Positions 11,386-22,838 of a DNA stretch of 64,000 nt are shown one piece after another. Below the pieces are notes generated by a model. The model was given only the letters and a program-made list of their open reading frames with translations, was not told the DNA's origin and did no database searches. Each line of letters opens with the position of its first letter. Position 1 is the first letter of the stretch. Made by a program: the position numbers and the translations under genes. Source of the stretch: Pollenia angustigena (Eukaryota; Arthropoda; Insecta; Diptera; Polleniidae); the NCBI GenBank assembly GCA_930367215.1, contig OV884058.1, forward strand, positions 217,228,208 through 217,292,207, read 5' to 3'.

Positions 11386-11707
11386 TCAATTTTCTTCTTT
11401 ATTTTTTCTCAAATCCACTATGACTTCTTGTTTTGATGCGTACAACTTTTCATCTAAGCTCCATATCGTTGTATTACTTAAAGGAATCTTAATATCCCTA
11501 ATTCTTAAATAATCCGATACAACTTTGGATTTGCGAAAGGCGTTTGCAGACCTTCCATCTTCAGCCAAACTTCTGCGTACAGCTTCTTCTATAAAACAAC
11601 CGCTGTCTCTCTGTATGTATTTTTCAATTCCAAGAAGTTCGGCATATTTTGATGTCGTTGGATTGTATTTTACTACATCGTTTTCTATTGTAATGTTGTG
11701 ACTCTTA
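11386..11707 (-). pseudogene. Open exon-like segment inside the hAT, unidentified, truncated by a MITE
   Basis: On the minus strand a continuous frame of about 105 codons runs from the MITE boundary (11,707) to a TGA at 11386. It includes VVKYNPTTSKYAELLGIEKY, RDSGCFIEEAVRRSLAEDG and KVVSDYLRIRDIKIPLSNTT. The amino-acid composition (charged, few rare residues, no low complexity) looks like real coding sequence, more so than anything else in this element. I do not recognise the domain. It may be the C-terminus of the element's own protein or a captured exon. A TTA-flanked MITE interrupts its 5' side. Confidence 0.35.
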
Positions 11708-12165
11708 TGCTATGTTCACACTTTAAACGCGTTTAAGCAACTCGAGCGTGATTAAGCTCTAATCACATTAAAATCGAGATGATTAACCATATATTGAAGT
11801 TATTTGTTAATCAAATTGTCAAAATTACAACTTACTCACTTCATTAACTACATCGAATCCTCTGAACATACCTCAAACTGAGTATAATATAGAATCGGTC
11901 ACCATGTAAGTACCCCTCGCGTGTACAACCGACCATGATTTCTTAATGTTTTTATTTGACTTTAAATAATTCGTAAATTTTCACAATTCCATAATTACTA
12001 TGTTTAAAATGAAGTTCTGATCACTTCATTAAAGTATTTTTATCCATTTTTAATCATTTAAAGAAATTTAAATTTGTTTGTTGCATTTTTTTGCTTATCA
12101 TCTGTACGGCTCTGATTAACTTAATCAACATTTCATGAAAATTGTTAAACGTTTGATTTAAAAAG
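11708..12165. mobile_element. TWA-target MITE of the AAACGCGTTTAA family, old copy with decayed right end
   Basis: The left end is TGCTATGTTCACACTT-TAAACGCGTTTAAGCAAC after TTA (11705-11707). The body follows the copies at 39,460 and 47,835 (GTGATTAAGCTCTAATCAC, TGTACAACCG, TTTATCCATTTTTAATCATT). The right end survives only as AATCAACATTTCATG and GTTAAACG; the terminal TIR is not recognisable. Confidence 0.6.
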
Positions 12166-13423
12166 AATACAGCTGTTACAATTGTTTATCAAAGATTTGT
12201 TTAATACGAACATAATATACATTTTTGAAATACAATGAATACTTAACACGGTTTTTGCCTACTAAACATTGAGATTAATTACAATGAGGGCTATAGCTAG
12301 GGCTCCCAACTTTTTTTTTTGCAATTATAGTACATTGATTATTAAAGGTTAAGAAAAAAAAAGGACACAGTATAAATATAAAGTACAATTAATTTCTTTT
12401 TATTGTTATATTTAAAAACGTTTTTTTATTGCTTTTCGCAAGTTTTATCAAACAATTACACTGTGCTAGAATTTGACACTTTTTAAACAAGCCGGACAAC
12501 TGGCGCTTTAACCTAATTCGGGTACGCTGAATCCAATACCGGTTGAAAAACGGTTCAGATTATTGAAATAACAAAAAAAAAGAAAATCCGCAACAAAATT
12601 TCCTTTTAACGTTAAATTTTATTCTAACATGCGCAGTCGTTTTAGAAACATAACTTTCTTTTTGGCAGCAAAAATAGTTTTTTAGCAACATTTCGAAATG
12701 TTTGTTTGCTAAAAATCTATAAAAAATTACAGCTATGCTTCTTATTTTTAATTAATTTCAAAATTTCAAATAACGCAATATTTGCATGGGAACAGCCTTA
12801 AGAAGTGATGATAAGGGACAATTATGTCTCGAGAAATTGTTAAGGCGACTCCTTGGCTGTTATGGTACGTTTTCTTCCATATATTTCTAGTCTGTATTAA
12901 TAATTTTGTATGGGAGCCCCCTTAAGGAATGGAAATCTTGAATTTTTGTTTTAAATGTTAGTTAAACGAGTCACTTTTGTGCTCGCGATCTAAAAGCAGG
13001 CAGTAATTTGAAAGAGTTTTGCACTTGTGTTTTAAAAACAAGCAGTTATTGTACTCAAACAAAACAAACAAGTGCAAAGTGCTGTGTGATTATTTTTTTT
13101 TTTCGAAAAATTGTCCTGCCAATATAAAAAAACATCAAAAAATAGCCCTGACTAATATCAATTAGTTGTTCTATAGTTTTTCTAAAAAAAAAATTATAAT
13201 TTTATGACTAATAAAACCCTGACTAATATAACCTGAATCTGTTTTGAATTCTAGATAAATCTAATCATGCGAAATAAAGTATTTCCGCGTACTTTATTTT
13301 TCTCATAAAGTTTTTTGATTTTTTGATTGAATCCCATTCTACACATTGAAATCTATATTACCTTCATTATAAAGCATTCCAAAACTCAATAACTACACTG
13401 CAGATCAATATCAAATATACTGG

Positions 13424-13860
13424 TTCAGAGCAAAATGCAATAATTACACATCTTTGCAATAAATCTTTACAAGAAATTTTAAAAAAGTCAACTTGATAAA
13501 TAAATTATGCTCTGGTGGTAACTCTGAGATAACTGTAAAACGTAAGGAATTTTTGTTTAGTTAACATCTTTTGCTTTTGTTATGTTGATTGTGAGTAATA
13601 TTTTGGTACAATGCATAGCAAAATGAAATTAATACTATGGATTCGGACCAAAACGCAATAATTCCAAATTTGTTATCTAAATAACTTTAAAAGAAACTGC
13701 CAGATAAAATAATTAATTTGTGGTTAATATTATTTTTTGTAGACAATAATACATCAATAATTGTTTTTTAAAAAAATTATGTGCTACTTACTTAAATTAC
13801 ATTTTGTCGTTTATCCAAAAAAAATGTTATGGTGTAATTATTGCGTTTTGTTATGGGCCT
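13424..13860. mobile_element. Possible ~440-bp TIR element
   Basis: AGCAAAATGCAATAATTACA near 13,429 is inverted at 13,833 as TGTAATTATTGCGTTTTGTT. A third related word, CCAAAACGCAATAATTCC, lies at 13,648. No clear target duplication. Confidence 0.35.
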
Positions 13861-14202
13861 CCTCAAATACTTTATTATAAAGTACGGTTGGCAAGCCTAG
13901 CTATAGCAACAATGTTTTTTACTTTTTCTACATTTTGTATAAAATCGCTAAAAACGTATGAGAATAAATCAAATTCTAAGCTTTTATTCTTACATATTAG
14001 TCCTTTATTAATTTATTTAGAAAAAAAAAATTTTTCGATTAATCGACATAATTTAATCGATTTATTCGTTATTCGAAAATCGCCATTTTAAAATTATTCG
14101 AACAAGAGTTTGTTTTTGTTTGATCGATTAATCGAATTATTCTTACTCGGTGGACAACTCTAGTATTTATACAATGTACAATAGTGTAAACTAGCCTTAA
14201 AT

Positions 14203-14580
14203 TAATGTGTGCACTCAAAATTGTTTATGGTACGAAAATAGCAATGGCTCGTGAAGACGATGTGTTTAATCATAGGTATTCAAACGACCACAAACACTTT
14301 AACATACTAAAGCCTACCAGGGTTAATACATTTATTGAATACTGTTAGTCATACATGTGACTGGCAGACCGTATAAATATGTTTTAAGAAGGCTCAATTA
14401 TTTTGTTTGAACAAAACGACATTAGTTTAATTAAATTCTAATACGAAAATACACATGATGAAATTATTATCATTAATTCTTAAACAAACAAAAATTAGTT
14501 ATTAAGTGCAAATTATTAAAATTGTGATAAATTGTTGTGAAATTAAAACTTAAGGAACGTAATTAAAGTTTAAGGGGGAA
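14203..14580. other. No recognised feature
   Basis: AT-rich sequence without coding or terminal-repeat signal that I can see. Confidence 0.4.
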
Positions 14581-15640
14581 AATAGGGTGGTGCATAAGAA
14601 ACGTTTCGATTTATTTTAATGGATAAATTTTTTCTTCTTGATTTTATTTAACGTTAGCATTTAATAAAATTTAGATAGATTAGAAATATGTTCACATTAT
14701 GCTTTAAAGATAATATCTTACAAATGGTGCTCATTATTTGCTTCGACCTAACAAGCTCTTTCCTGAGCTTTTCCAATAGCTTTTCTTAGAATTTCAGGCT
14801 ACCTCCGAAAAAAAAATCGGGGGCCCTTAACCAGTTAAGCGGACGCGTTACATGCATTTCCGCTGTCTACGCAGCTGTCAAAAAAGTAGAATCTGTGTAG
14901 TTATACAGTTGAACTTCTATAAGTCGAACTTCTGTAAGTCGAATTTTTTTGTCGGGATAATGGAGTTTCGAGTTATAGAAGTTCAACTGTATGTAACAAG
15001 TTACATGCACAAAAGCATAGGAAGCATTGAAACGTTGAATGCGAAAAGTAGGTTTACTTTCTACTTTTGAAAGCGTCACAAGCAGCGTTCGTACAAATCG
15101 GATGGTTTTGACAAATGATATATAATTTTTACTTGAGTTGATGCCGCATAAAAAGCGTTGCATGTAACCTGAAACATAGAACTCATGGAAGGTATAAAAA
15201 TCATGTAATGCGTAGAGGCGAAAACGCGTGGTGTGGACCTCCAGCTTTAAAATTCGTAAAATAAGACATTCAGCCTTGTCACAGTTGTTGATCGTCATGA
15301 TCATCTCTGGATGTGAGCCGACCATGATCTCAAATCGCTTGTGCAAAATGAACAGAATGTGACATTAGCTGTGTGGCACGTAGCGCGTCCTATTGGAAGC
15401 AAATGTCGTTGGTGTCCATATTATTCAGTTTAGGCCAAAAGAAGTTTGTAATAGTGCTTGTAATTGACGGTGATAGCCTGGTCAATGTCGTTCTCAAAGA
15501 AATATTAAAAACCGTAACGCCTAAAATTTTACTCCAAACAGAATGCATTAAACGCTCTTGACTCTTGTGTGGATTGGTATCGTTCCAAATCCGGACATGG
15601 GCCTTATAGCTGAAGATGAATTTTTAATGAAAATTAGTGT
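14581..15640 (-). pseudogene. Mariner-type transposase (DD41D-like), heavily degraded and split
   Basis: Read on minus, 15,310-15,640 gives ITVNYKHY, WPKLNNMDTNDI and, after a frame change, ATCHTANVT, matching the VTVNGxRYRxMI...DLHDIWFQQDGATCHTAxxT region around the second catalytic Asp. Bases 14,690-14,830 give PLDFFF, then PEILRKAIGKAQERA, VEANNEHHL and DIIFKA, the usual C-terminus. The stretch between them (14,830-15,300) is foreign or scrambled, and stops and frameshifts are frequent. The 3' untranslated part (14,640-14,700) resembles 50,560-50,640, so both copies belong to one subfamily. Confidence 0.6.
14906..14989. mobile_element. 84-bp pogo/Tc1-like MITE with TA target
   Basis: The left end is CAGTTGAACTTCTATAAGTC and the right end the inverse, GAGTTATAGAAGTTCAACTG. 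TA flanks both sides (14904-14905, 14990-14991). The left half repeats itself (GTCGAACTTCTGTAAGTCG). It lies inside the decayed mariner. Confidence 0.7.
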
Positions 15641-15869
15641 CAGCTTAAAATTTTACAATTTGCACGTTGTATCCGAGAGTTTAAACTATTTTTTTTCCAC
15701 AGGAATTTCTTTCCGAAAAGGAACCCAGGTTTTCAGGAATGGCACGCAGCTTATTATTTTTTCATTGATTTTGTAAGTTTTTTGTCCTCAACTTAAAGGC
15801 TGAGTCACATGGAATCCCTTGTACTTTTTACGTCGCTTTTTTCAACTGACACTAACGTATTCCGTATAC

Positions 15870-16600
15870 TCCATGAAGACAATTAAACAACACAATAGCA
15901 GAAAATACCGGAGTAATACAAGGTTGTGTGCTTTGACCGTTCATTATAATTGTGTCTCTAATGAAGTACTGCATAAAGCCACAAACTATAGAAGAGGAAT
16001 CACATGGGGTTTGCAAGGTCGATTGGAGGACTTAGGACTACGCCGATGACATCGGCTTACTAACGCACTCATTCTCTGATATACAGATAATGTTATCATA
16101 AGTGAATGAAATCGCCTTATCAGTTGGTTATTATTGGCGAAACAAAGACAATGAGTATAAACATGAAGAACGATGGAAGACTTCACATACAAAATCAACA
16201 GCTTAAACACGTAGAAACTTTTTGCTACTTGAGATGTATTTTCTATAGATTTGGCGGATCTTCTATCTGCCGAAGATAGAATAAAGCTGCATAAACAAAG
16301 CTCGGTAATCACTTGTTAAGCTAAACCCCGCTTGTAACTAATCTTACATATAACAATTCTAACGTAAAATCTACATTGTCTTATGGTTGTGAGACGTGGA
16401 ATGCTGCAGCAAAAGGTATGCATTCCATTCAAATATTTATTAACAAAAGCTTAAGAAAGATTCTACCTGTGTTTTGGCCTTTAACAATATCTAACATTCG
16501 TTAATAGTCAGAAGCAAATCAGCAACCTGCCGAGATAAGTAAATGGCGCAGGATCGGACATACTATCAGACGGCCATCGCATACCTGAAAACCCCAAATA
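15870..16600 (+). pseudogene. LINE endonuclease-reverse transcriptase fragment (YADD to C-terminal part)
   Basis: The fragment contains NEVLHKATNYRRGITWGLQG, LEDL and, one base out of frame, YADDIGLLTHSF, the catalytic YADD box of a non-LTR reverse transcriptase. It continues through TLSYGCETWNAA, INKSLRKIL and RIGHTIR, the C-terminal order of fly endonuclease-RT LINEs (compare LLYGCETW, RCLRKIL, RWIGHTLR). Many stops and frameshifts make it dead. The 5' part is missing; the 3' side is cut by the TIR element at 16,607. The exact clade (RTE-like or other) cannot be settled by eye. Confidence 0.72.
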
Positions 16601-16606
16601 ACTTGG

Positions 16607-17791
16607 CGTTTACATTTGCCAGTACTGGCAAGACAGTAGCAATACATGCAAACTTGTTCACTAATACATGCACACTTTTCCAACTGTCTTGTCTACTGTC
16701 TAGCAAACTTTGCAGACAGTAAAATTGGACAGTGATTTGACATTTGCTAACAGTAATCTGAAGTTTTGTTAGCAAAAGGGGAAAAAATCAAAGTGTAAAA
16801 AAAAATAAACATATTTTGCTTTGATTTTTTTATATTTTAGTTTAGTGTTATGATTGTTAACACAATATAGTTATTTTAAGCTGTTTTTAAGTATGTTTAG
16901 TAAAGGGCTGCAAGAATACATTCATTTGTTTATTACACACAAGCATTCCAATATTCATTCAAATATTTAAATAGTTAAATACTGGTTTACAGAGTTTAAG
17001 AGTAAAAATATAAAAGAGAGTGTAGTCTGTGTTTTACTTTATCATAACAAAGGCACACATTCTATTCACTCTTTTTCTTTGAATATTTATTTACTCAATT
17101 TGCAAATGCAAACACACACAAGTATATGGTAACAGTTAGACTGTGTGCAAGAAATACTACATAGTAAAATTAGTACTTATGTTTATTCTCATTACAAATA
17201 TATCTCTATTAAACAGAATTTTGCAACAAAAATTATAAAAATTGGATTAAAAGTATATTAAAAAGGACTTTAAAATTCTTGCGTTTTACGTTTTCGATTT
17301 CCATAACAAAAGTTGCTAGTAATCATATTAATGTATTCATGTTATGAGTAAAACATTCAAATAATATTATATTCGAAACTTATACACATTTTATTATGTC
17401 TGTTTTATTTGAATGTGGCAGTATTTTTTTCTGTTTACATACAGTTGTTTTCTTTTCTCTTTCGCCTTGTGTGTTTATTCATTTGTTTTTTTAACATAAA
17501 ATGTAAAGCACTGCGTACTTAAATCGTTTGTTGTACTTAACTTTACCTACTTAAAAAACAAATGAATGTATTCATATGCCTTTTAAATGTAGTCATGCAG
17601 ACCTTTAATGTTTAGTTCATGTAAAACACGTTTAGCTGGACTTGAACAGCAACATTCACGTTTGACTTGTTTTTAAAAGTAAACTGTCTTAACTACTGTC
17701 TGGACGCTTACGTCACGAGGACAGTTAGTAGTGTTTTTGGAAACTAATATGTATTTTCTTACTGTCTTGCCAGTACTGTCAAATGTAAACG
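16607..17791. mobile_element. ~1.19-kb TIR element, non-coding, inside the LINE fragment
   Basis: The left end is CGTTTACATTTGCCAGTACT-GGCAAGACAGTA. The right end is the inverse of CGTTTACATTTGACAGTACT-GGCAAGACAGTA, with 2-3 mismatches over about 33 bp. The word GACAGTA recurs subterminally. No target duplication could be read. It contains half of the 9,355-type MITE (17,205-17,303). The superfamily is unassigned. Confidence 0.6.
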
Positions 17792-17799
17792 TACTGTAA

Positions 17800-18321
17800 C
17801 AATTGAAATAACCAAACTACATTTAAACGGAGCAAAGAATTGAGTATATTGGAATCAAATTTTTACCGCCCTACGCTCCTTCCAGGAGAAAGTAATTTAG
17901 ACCAGTGTTCGTAAATAAGCAGTACATTATTGAGCGTTCGTCTTACACATCCAAGAACGATATCTATTTTTTTTAGTGATTGTGTAGACGAACACAACCC
18001 TTAATACCGTTCGTAACTATTTTCAAGAAAGAGCCGAACATTTTATAATGTTCTGTTCTAAGTCAAAAAAACAGAGCAAACCTTATATTTTAATGTTCTA
18101 TAATGTTTCTTCATAAAAAAGTTAACAAACAAAAAATTTGAGCAACGACCGCAGCACGAACAGCTTGTGTGTGTATTGTGTATATGTTTTGTTTGTGTAA
18201 AATTATTTTTCTGGCTTTTTGTTTTTTTTTCGTATGTGTATTTTGTTTTTGTGAAAAATTTTTGGTTTTTTTTTTACCAGCCAAAAGCGACAAACAATGA
18301 ACCGAACCGAACACAATGAAG
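17800..18321. other. No recognised feature
   Basis: AT-rich, with poly-T and poly-A patches. No coding or terminal-repeat signal recognised. Confidence 0.35.
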
Positions 18322-18329
18322 TTTGTGGT

Positions 18330-19021
18330 CAGCGTTACCGTTGGTGCCACTAAAGTGGCAATTTGCCACTTTTTTGGCTGCTTGGATACTATTTGGCCAC
18401 TTTTACAAAATGCACCCAAATGTGGTACTTTTTGTGATTCTTGCCACTTTTGTGATACTTCACAATCTTGTGCAAATGGTCTTGCATCGTAGCATTTGCA
18501 AAATGGAATATTAAATACCATAGCATACTTTTGGGATTATGGTTAAAACCATAACTATATATCGTAGCATTTGCAAAATGGTATAGTATATTTTTACTCT
18601 ACACCAACAAAATATACAGCAATGCACTTGCTACTCTTTTGCAAATATGCAACGCCTAAAACCAATAGTTTATGTTTACTCGAGTTGATTGCAAAACGAC
18701 AGCTAACACTCAGTGCACCAAGCCGATCTGAAAAATGTTTAGGTATTTACTATAATCCCAAAAGTATACTACAGTATTCACTATACCATTTTGCAAATGC
18801 TACGATGCAGGACCATTTGCACAAGATTGTGAATTGGGCTAATGTTTTTTGTTATGTTTTTATACCATTTAAAATTATAATAAATAGAAAAAAAAGTAAA
18901 AAAATACATATTGTGGTGTACTTATATTAATTTTAAAAGATGTGCTAATTTTTTTTTGTGCCATTTTTTTGTAGATATCCCCTTTTTTGGTACTTTTTTA
19001 TAATATCCGACGGTAACACTG
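18330..19021. mobile_element. 692-bp hAT element with perfect 8-bp duplication
   Basis: The ends are CAGCGTTACCGTTGG and, inverted, CAGTGTTACCGTCGG. The duplication TTTGTGGT lies at 18322-18329 and 19022-19029. It shares termini with 1912-3549. Inside, 18,460-18,510 and 18,780-18,835 are inverted copies (CACAATCTTGTGCAAATGG, CATCGTAGCATTTGCAAAAT), which looks like a second palindromic insertion of about 375 bp. Confidence 0.78.
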
Positions 19022-19189
19022 TTTGTGGTTAAAAAAAAAAAACCGAACAGAATTAAATGTTCTCATCTTTTGTTGAGCAAGATAAAAACCGTATTATTTT
19101 TGTGTTCGAAAGATGACAAACAGGGAAACGTTAATTTTTTAATGCTTTTCTCCACAAACACTATTAGCGTTTGTGAACACTAGGCAGCG

Positions 19190-19890
19190 AATTTAATCAC
19201 CCCTATCGTGAATAATTTTTCCCTCGTAATTTTTCCCCTTTTCACATATTTGCGATCATGAACAACTCCCATGAAAAATTGTAATTCAAAGGAGAATAAT
19301 AACGTGAAAAATTGTTCACGGGAAAAAATTCCCCTTATCGTGAAAAATTTTTTCCCTCGTAATTTGTTCACATTTCCCTTAGATTTTCTCACTTTATTTT
19401 TGCTAGGGAACAGAACATGTATGTAAGTAGCTCCTCCTACAAATCAAATATATTAAGGGTTAATAAGTTAATTAGACATAAACCGATATATTGCTCAACA
19501 AAATGCAAAACAACAGGTCGATTGCCTGCGGATTTGTGAAGCTTTCAATTGACTTGGTGGCAGAATTTTGGAAAATATTTTACTACATTAAATTTAAAAA
19601 GTGCAAAAAACTAACATTGTAATCAAACTATCCCTCCAATACTAAATATTTTGCTTTATTATTTTAACTTTTCTTTAAAATATATACTTGTATATTTTTG
19701 AACAAAAATTTCAAGGATTTTTAATATTTTTTAATCTTTCTTCTTTTTTTTACATTCACTGGAACTGATAGCGTGGAAAATTTTTCACATGAGATTCACG
19801 ATTGCTTTTTTCCCTTCGAGGGGAATGAAAATTTCATGGGAACAAAAATTCCACTTGTTATTCACGATAGGGGTGAATGATTATTTTCGA
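19190..19890. mobile_element. ~0.7-kb TIR element with CACCCCTATCGTGAATAA ends
   Basis: TTAATCACCCCTATCGTGAA at 19,191 is inverted at 19,857-19,880 as TTATTCACGATAGGGGTGAA. Internal GAAAAATTTTTCCC and TTCCCTCG words repeat in both orientations. A single related end (AATCACCCCTATCGTTAATA) lies at 53,184. No clear duplication. Confidence 0.5.
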
Positions 19891-20078
19891 ACACTGATTT
19901 TATACACCTGTATGATGTTAAAGGGCACTGAGAAGATAGATATGGTTGATCATTGACATTTTGCGTCACTGTTCTACATTGCAAAACAGTGGGCTGAAAT
20001 GGCTTGAAAGACGTTTAATGGACTTATTAACGCTGTTTCTTTTAAAAACTTGCCAGGGTTCGTAATAGGTAAAATCTG

Positions 20079-20297
20079 GGGCCTGATTTTGGCAGTCTTT
20101 TTCGATTCGATAGCAATATTATTTCAGTCGATACTGAACGAATCGAAATTATTTTTTCAGTGTTGTAAAAAATCAAATAAATGCTTTACAACATTGGAAA
20201 AATAATTTCGATACATTGAGTATCGACAGAAAGAATTAGAAATAAAATTGCTTTCATATCGAAAAAGCATTCGATCACGACTGCTATAATAAGCCCC
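20079..20297. mobile_element. 219-bp MITE with CTG target duplication
   Basis: The ends are GGGCCTGATTTTGGCAGTC and, inverted, GGGGCTTATTATAGCAGTC. CTG flanks both sides (20076-20078, 20298-20300). Internal halves are partly inverted (TTTTTCGATTCGATAGCAAT / ATATCGAAAAAGC). Confidence 0.6.
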
Positions 20298-20300
20298 CTG

Positions 20301-22238
20301 GCTAATTTAAGCAAAAGTTCATATGCACAGCGATATTTTTCGCGTTTCGTTTCCTACTGTTTACTCGTACCTTTTCGTATCTTAATGAAGGGATTCACAG
20401 TGGACCCAAATGGTCTCTGGATGTTAAGTTTTACACTGACCATCTTCCTTACATACCAATCTGCCTTGTCATTTAGTTTTAACCCCAAATAAAAATGTTC
20501 AAATTGCGCCTTAAAATTTTGTGAATAAAACATAAACACGTTCTTACAAAGAAAAAAAAAATAATGAAAACGCATTTTGACGTTGTGTCAACGTACTTAT
20601 TCCAGGACTTCAATGAAAAAAAAACACATGACTTTTTTGATCTTTTATATTTTCTGATTTTCTAGGGTTTCATTAAATAAATTAAAGCAATAATTAAATA
20701 AGTGAATGACATTTGATATGTTTTTACGTCTTTTACACAACATTCAAGAGTTTTAATGGTTTTCATGAAAATTTTTGTCAAATGTTTTGTTGAACTGAAA
20801 TTTAATTTTCAGCTTTTCGCAGCTTTTTGGTCCTTGTAAATTTATCGTAGTGAAAAAATTTTATACAAACCTAAATATTTATTTTTTGTTAATTTATTTA
20901 TTTTTAAAAGCACCATATGTTATAAAAGCTATTATTTTTCCGTTAAATTTTTTCAAATTTCCGTTACTCGTCTGTATAAAATTAATATTGTTACAAAGTG
21001 TCTGTTTTTTTAAAAACCGAAATGGTTAAAATTTAGTTTTTTTCGTCAGTATTGTTTAAAACTAATAGAAAACAAAATGTAACATCTGCAATAAATAAAG
21101 AAAATATGTCAAAAGTCATTTTTGTTTTGTCACGCTCTTGTTTTACTTAATTATTTGTCACCTGCTCAAGTTTTATTTTAAAAAAAGTTAAAAATTAAGT
21201 AAAAAAAATAAAAAATATTTCCATACATTTTGTTGACTCTTGTTGACACCTTTTGTAAATTGCAAACATTTCAAACACGTCAAACAGAACTGCGTCTGCA
21301 AATTGCTGCTGCTTGCTTGTCTTTCGCCTTTTTATTATTTTTTTTTCCACAATTTTACAGTATTTTTACTCCTGGGAGAATTTTAAAAGCATCTTTTGTT
21401 ATAATTATTTTTTTTAACTTTTCTATTGCAGTTTTTTAAATAATCTATAACAACACACATACATTCAAATACACTTGTGTGCGTTAATTGAACTACATAA
21501 AACGTTAAGGATTTTTCCTAATATATTTTTTTTCAAAATTGATATTTTAATACTTTTTTAAAGAGTCTTTATGTCAATATTTTGTTTAATTATTTATTTA
21601 ACACTTAAACACACTCTCTGATAGACATATAGACCGTTTTGTAGTTTTTCCGTTTCTGCTTTTCCAGCGTTTAAGTTGCGTTTCTACAACCGTGTGCCAG
21701 CAAAGAGTTCCACTAACTGATAATTGCCACACATTAACGTTCTACAAAAGACTCAACAAGTTGTTTAGTTTTTTATTAATTTCAACAATTGGCTGATAAA
21801 ACTCATCACATTCTCATTCTAAATGTCTGACTCTTCCTACTTATGATTGTGACGATGTATAATTAAATTTTTGCTGCTGTCCTTTAATTTTATTGGTTGC
21901 CGTAACGTGTTGGACTTGATAATTAGTTTGAGAAGATTTAAAAGATTTCGATTTCAATTGCAAGCACTTTCTTGTATGTGATATAAATTTTGCGCATAGT
22001 TTGCTATAAAGATAAAATTATAGCAAAGCTAAAGTTAATCAAAAAGAAAGGAATGTTACAAACTGAACTTAAGAGCGATTCTATTCTAGACAACTTTTAA
22101 CATCAATTTTCAAATCACACTATTTGACACTTTTTGATGCCAATTTAAAGTAAAATATCTACACATGTACTTTATAATAATATAATTTTTTTAGACGTAA
22201 GCTTAAATATAAATTTGTTGTTCACTTTGAATCATTAA
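20301..22238. other. No recognised gene or repeat over ~1.9 kb
   Basis: AT-rich and comparatively unique-looking. No TIR, coding or tandem structure that I can support. It may be genuine intergenic or intronic DNA. Confidence 0.4.
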
Positions 22239-22364
22239 GGGCCATTATTACAACTTGAAGTTAGCTAAAGTTAAGATTAAATTGACAGATAATAATGTGT
22301 TATCTGTCAAAAAGCGTCTGTTAACTGTCGGATAACAGCTAACGCCAAGTTATAATAATGGCCC
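22239..22364. mobile_element. 126-bp MITE with TAA target duplication
   Basis: The ends are GGGCCATTATTACAACTTG and, inverted, GGGCCATTATTATAACTTGG. TAA flanks at 22236-22238 and 22365-22367. A central CAGATAATAATGTGTTATCT hairpin makes it foldable end to end. Confidence 0.7.
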
Positions 22365-22405
22365 TAAGATTCATAGATTTGGCGTGAACAGAAAATTCAT
22401 TGAAT

Positions 22406-22775
22406 GTTGCACCCGTCATGGCTTAAAGAGAAAATTCCTTATTATTGGATTATATTTCTTTACGATGTTTGATTTGATAATCATCGTCTGATATCTCATC
22501 TTTCACAATAAAAAAGAATAATACGATAAATGTTTAAAAATTAACAGAGTTTTGTGTTTTTGTGGTATGATCTTATGAAAGTGGGCCGATTTGGTTGCAC
22601 CCGTCATGCACTTTAAAGCTCTCTCGTGGCTATTTGATCGTTTCATATAAATTCTTGTAAATAGATAACAATAGTATATACAAAAATGTTACCCCTTCTA
22701 GAAATAACTTAATTGCAAATGTGTTTCTTTCTATTAGTAAAATACGTTTAAAGCGTCTAAATGTTGCACCCGTCA
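22406..22775 (+). repeat. Three spaced copies of GTTGCACCCGTCA
   Basis: Copies are at 22406-22418, 22594-22606 and 22763-22775, spaced 188 and 169 bp apart. The surrounding sequence is otherwise dissimilar apart from CTTTAAAG- and CTTAAAGAG-like words. Confidence 0.7.
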
Positions 22776-22838
22776 GAATAGAATAGCCCTTAACTAAAAT
22801 TTATTGATAACACTATGGAACATTTTTGGGATTATTGT

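Larger units (their letters stand above)
11204..14162. mobile_element. hAT element, 2.96 kb, with a perfect 8-bp target duplication
   Basis: The termini are TAGAGTTGTC and its inverse GACAACTCTA. The flanking 8-mer GTATTTAT is repeated at 11196-11203 and 14163-14170. Subterminal regions at both ends are rich in ATTCGATTAATCGA words, a typical clustered subterminal motif. It carries an unidentified open segment (11,386-11,707), a MITE copy (11,708 on) and a possible TIR element (13,424-13,860). No hAT transposase motif was recognised. Confidence 0.8.
10145..14197. mobile_element. TAA-flanked TIR element (about 1.1 kb) split by a hAT insertion
   Basis: The left end is AGGCTAGTTTACACTAT and the right end ATAGTGTAAACTAGCCT. 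The flanking duplication is TAA (10142-10144 and 14198-14200). Removing the 2.96-kb hAT leaves about 1.1 kb. The same terminus (AGGCCAGTTTACAC, TAA target) bounds 41,165-42,898. The target suggests a PIF/Harbinger-like source, but no transposase is present. The left part contains the long palindromes described separately. Confidence 0.72.

Noticed and set aside
14867..15346. 159-codon open frame on the minus strand
   Set aside because: It crosses a pogo-like MITE and the junk between two mariner pieces; no conserved domain seen, so it is a chance frame.
16607..17791. hAT assignment of the CGTTTACATTTG element
   Set aside because: Flanking 8-mers (TAACTTGG and TACTGTAA) do not match, so superfamily was left open.
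18111..18521. 136-codon open frame on the minus strand
   Set aside because: It overlaps the hAT tip and low-complexity Lys/Thr runs from T-rich DNA; no recognisable domain.
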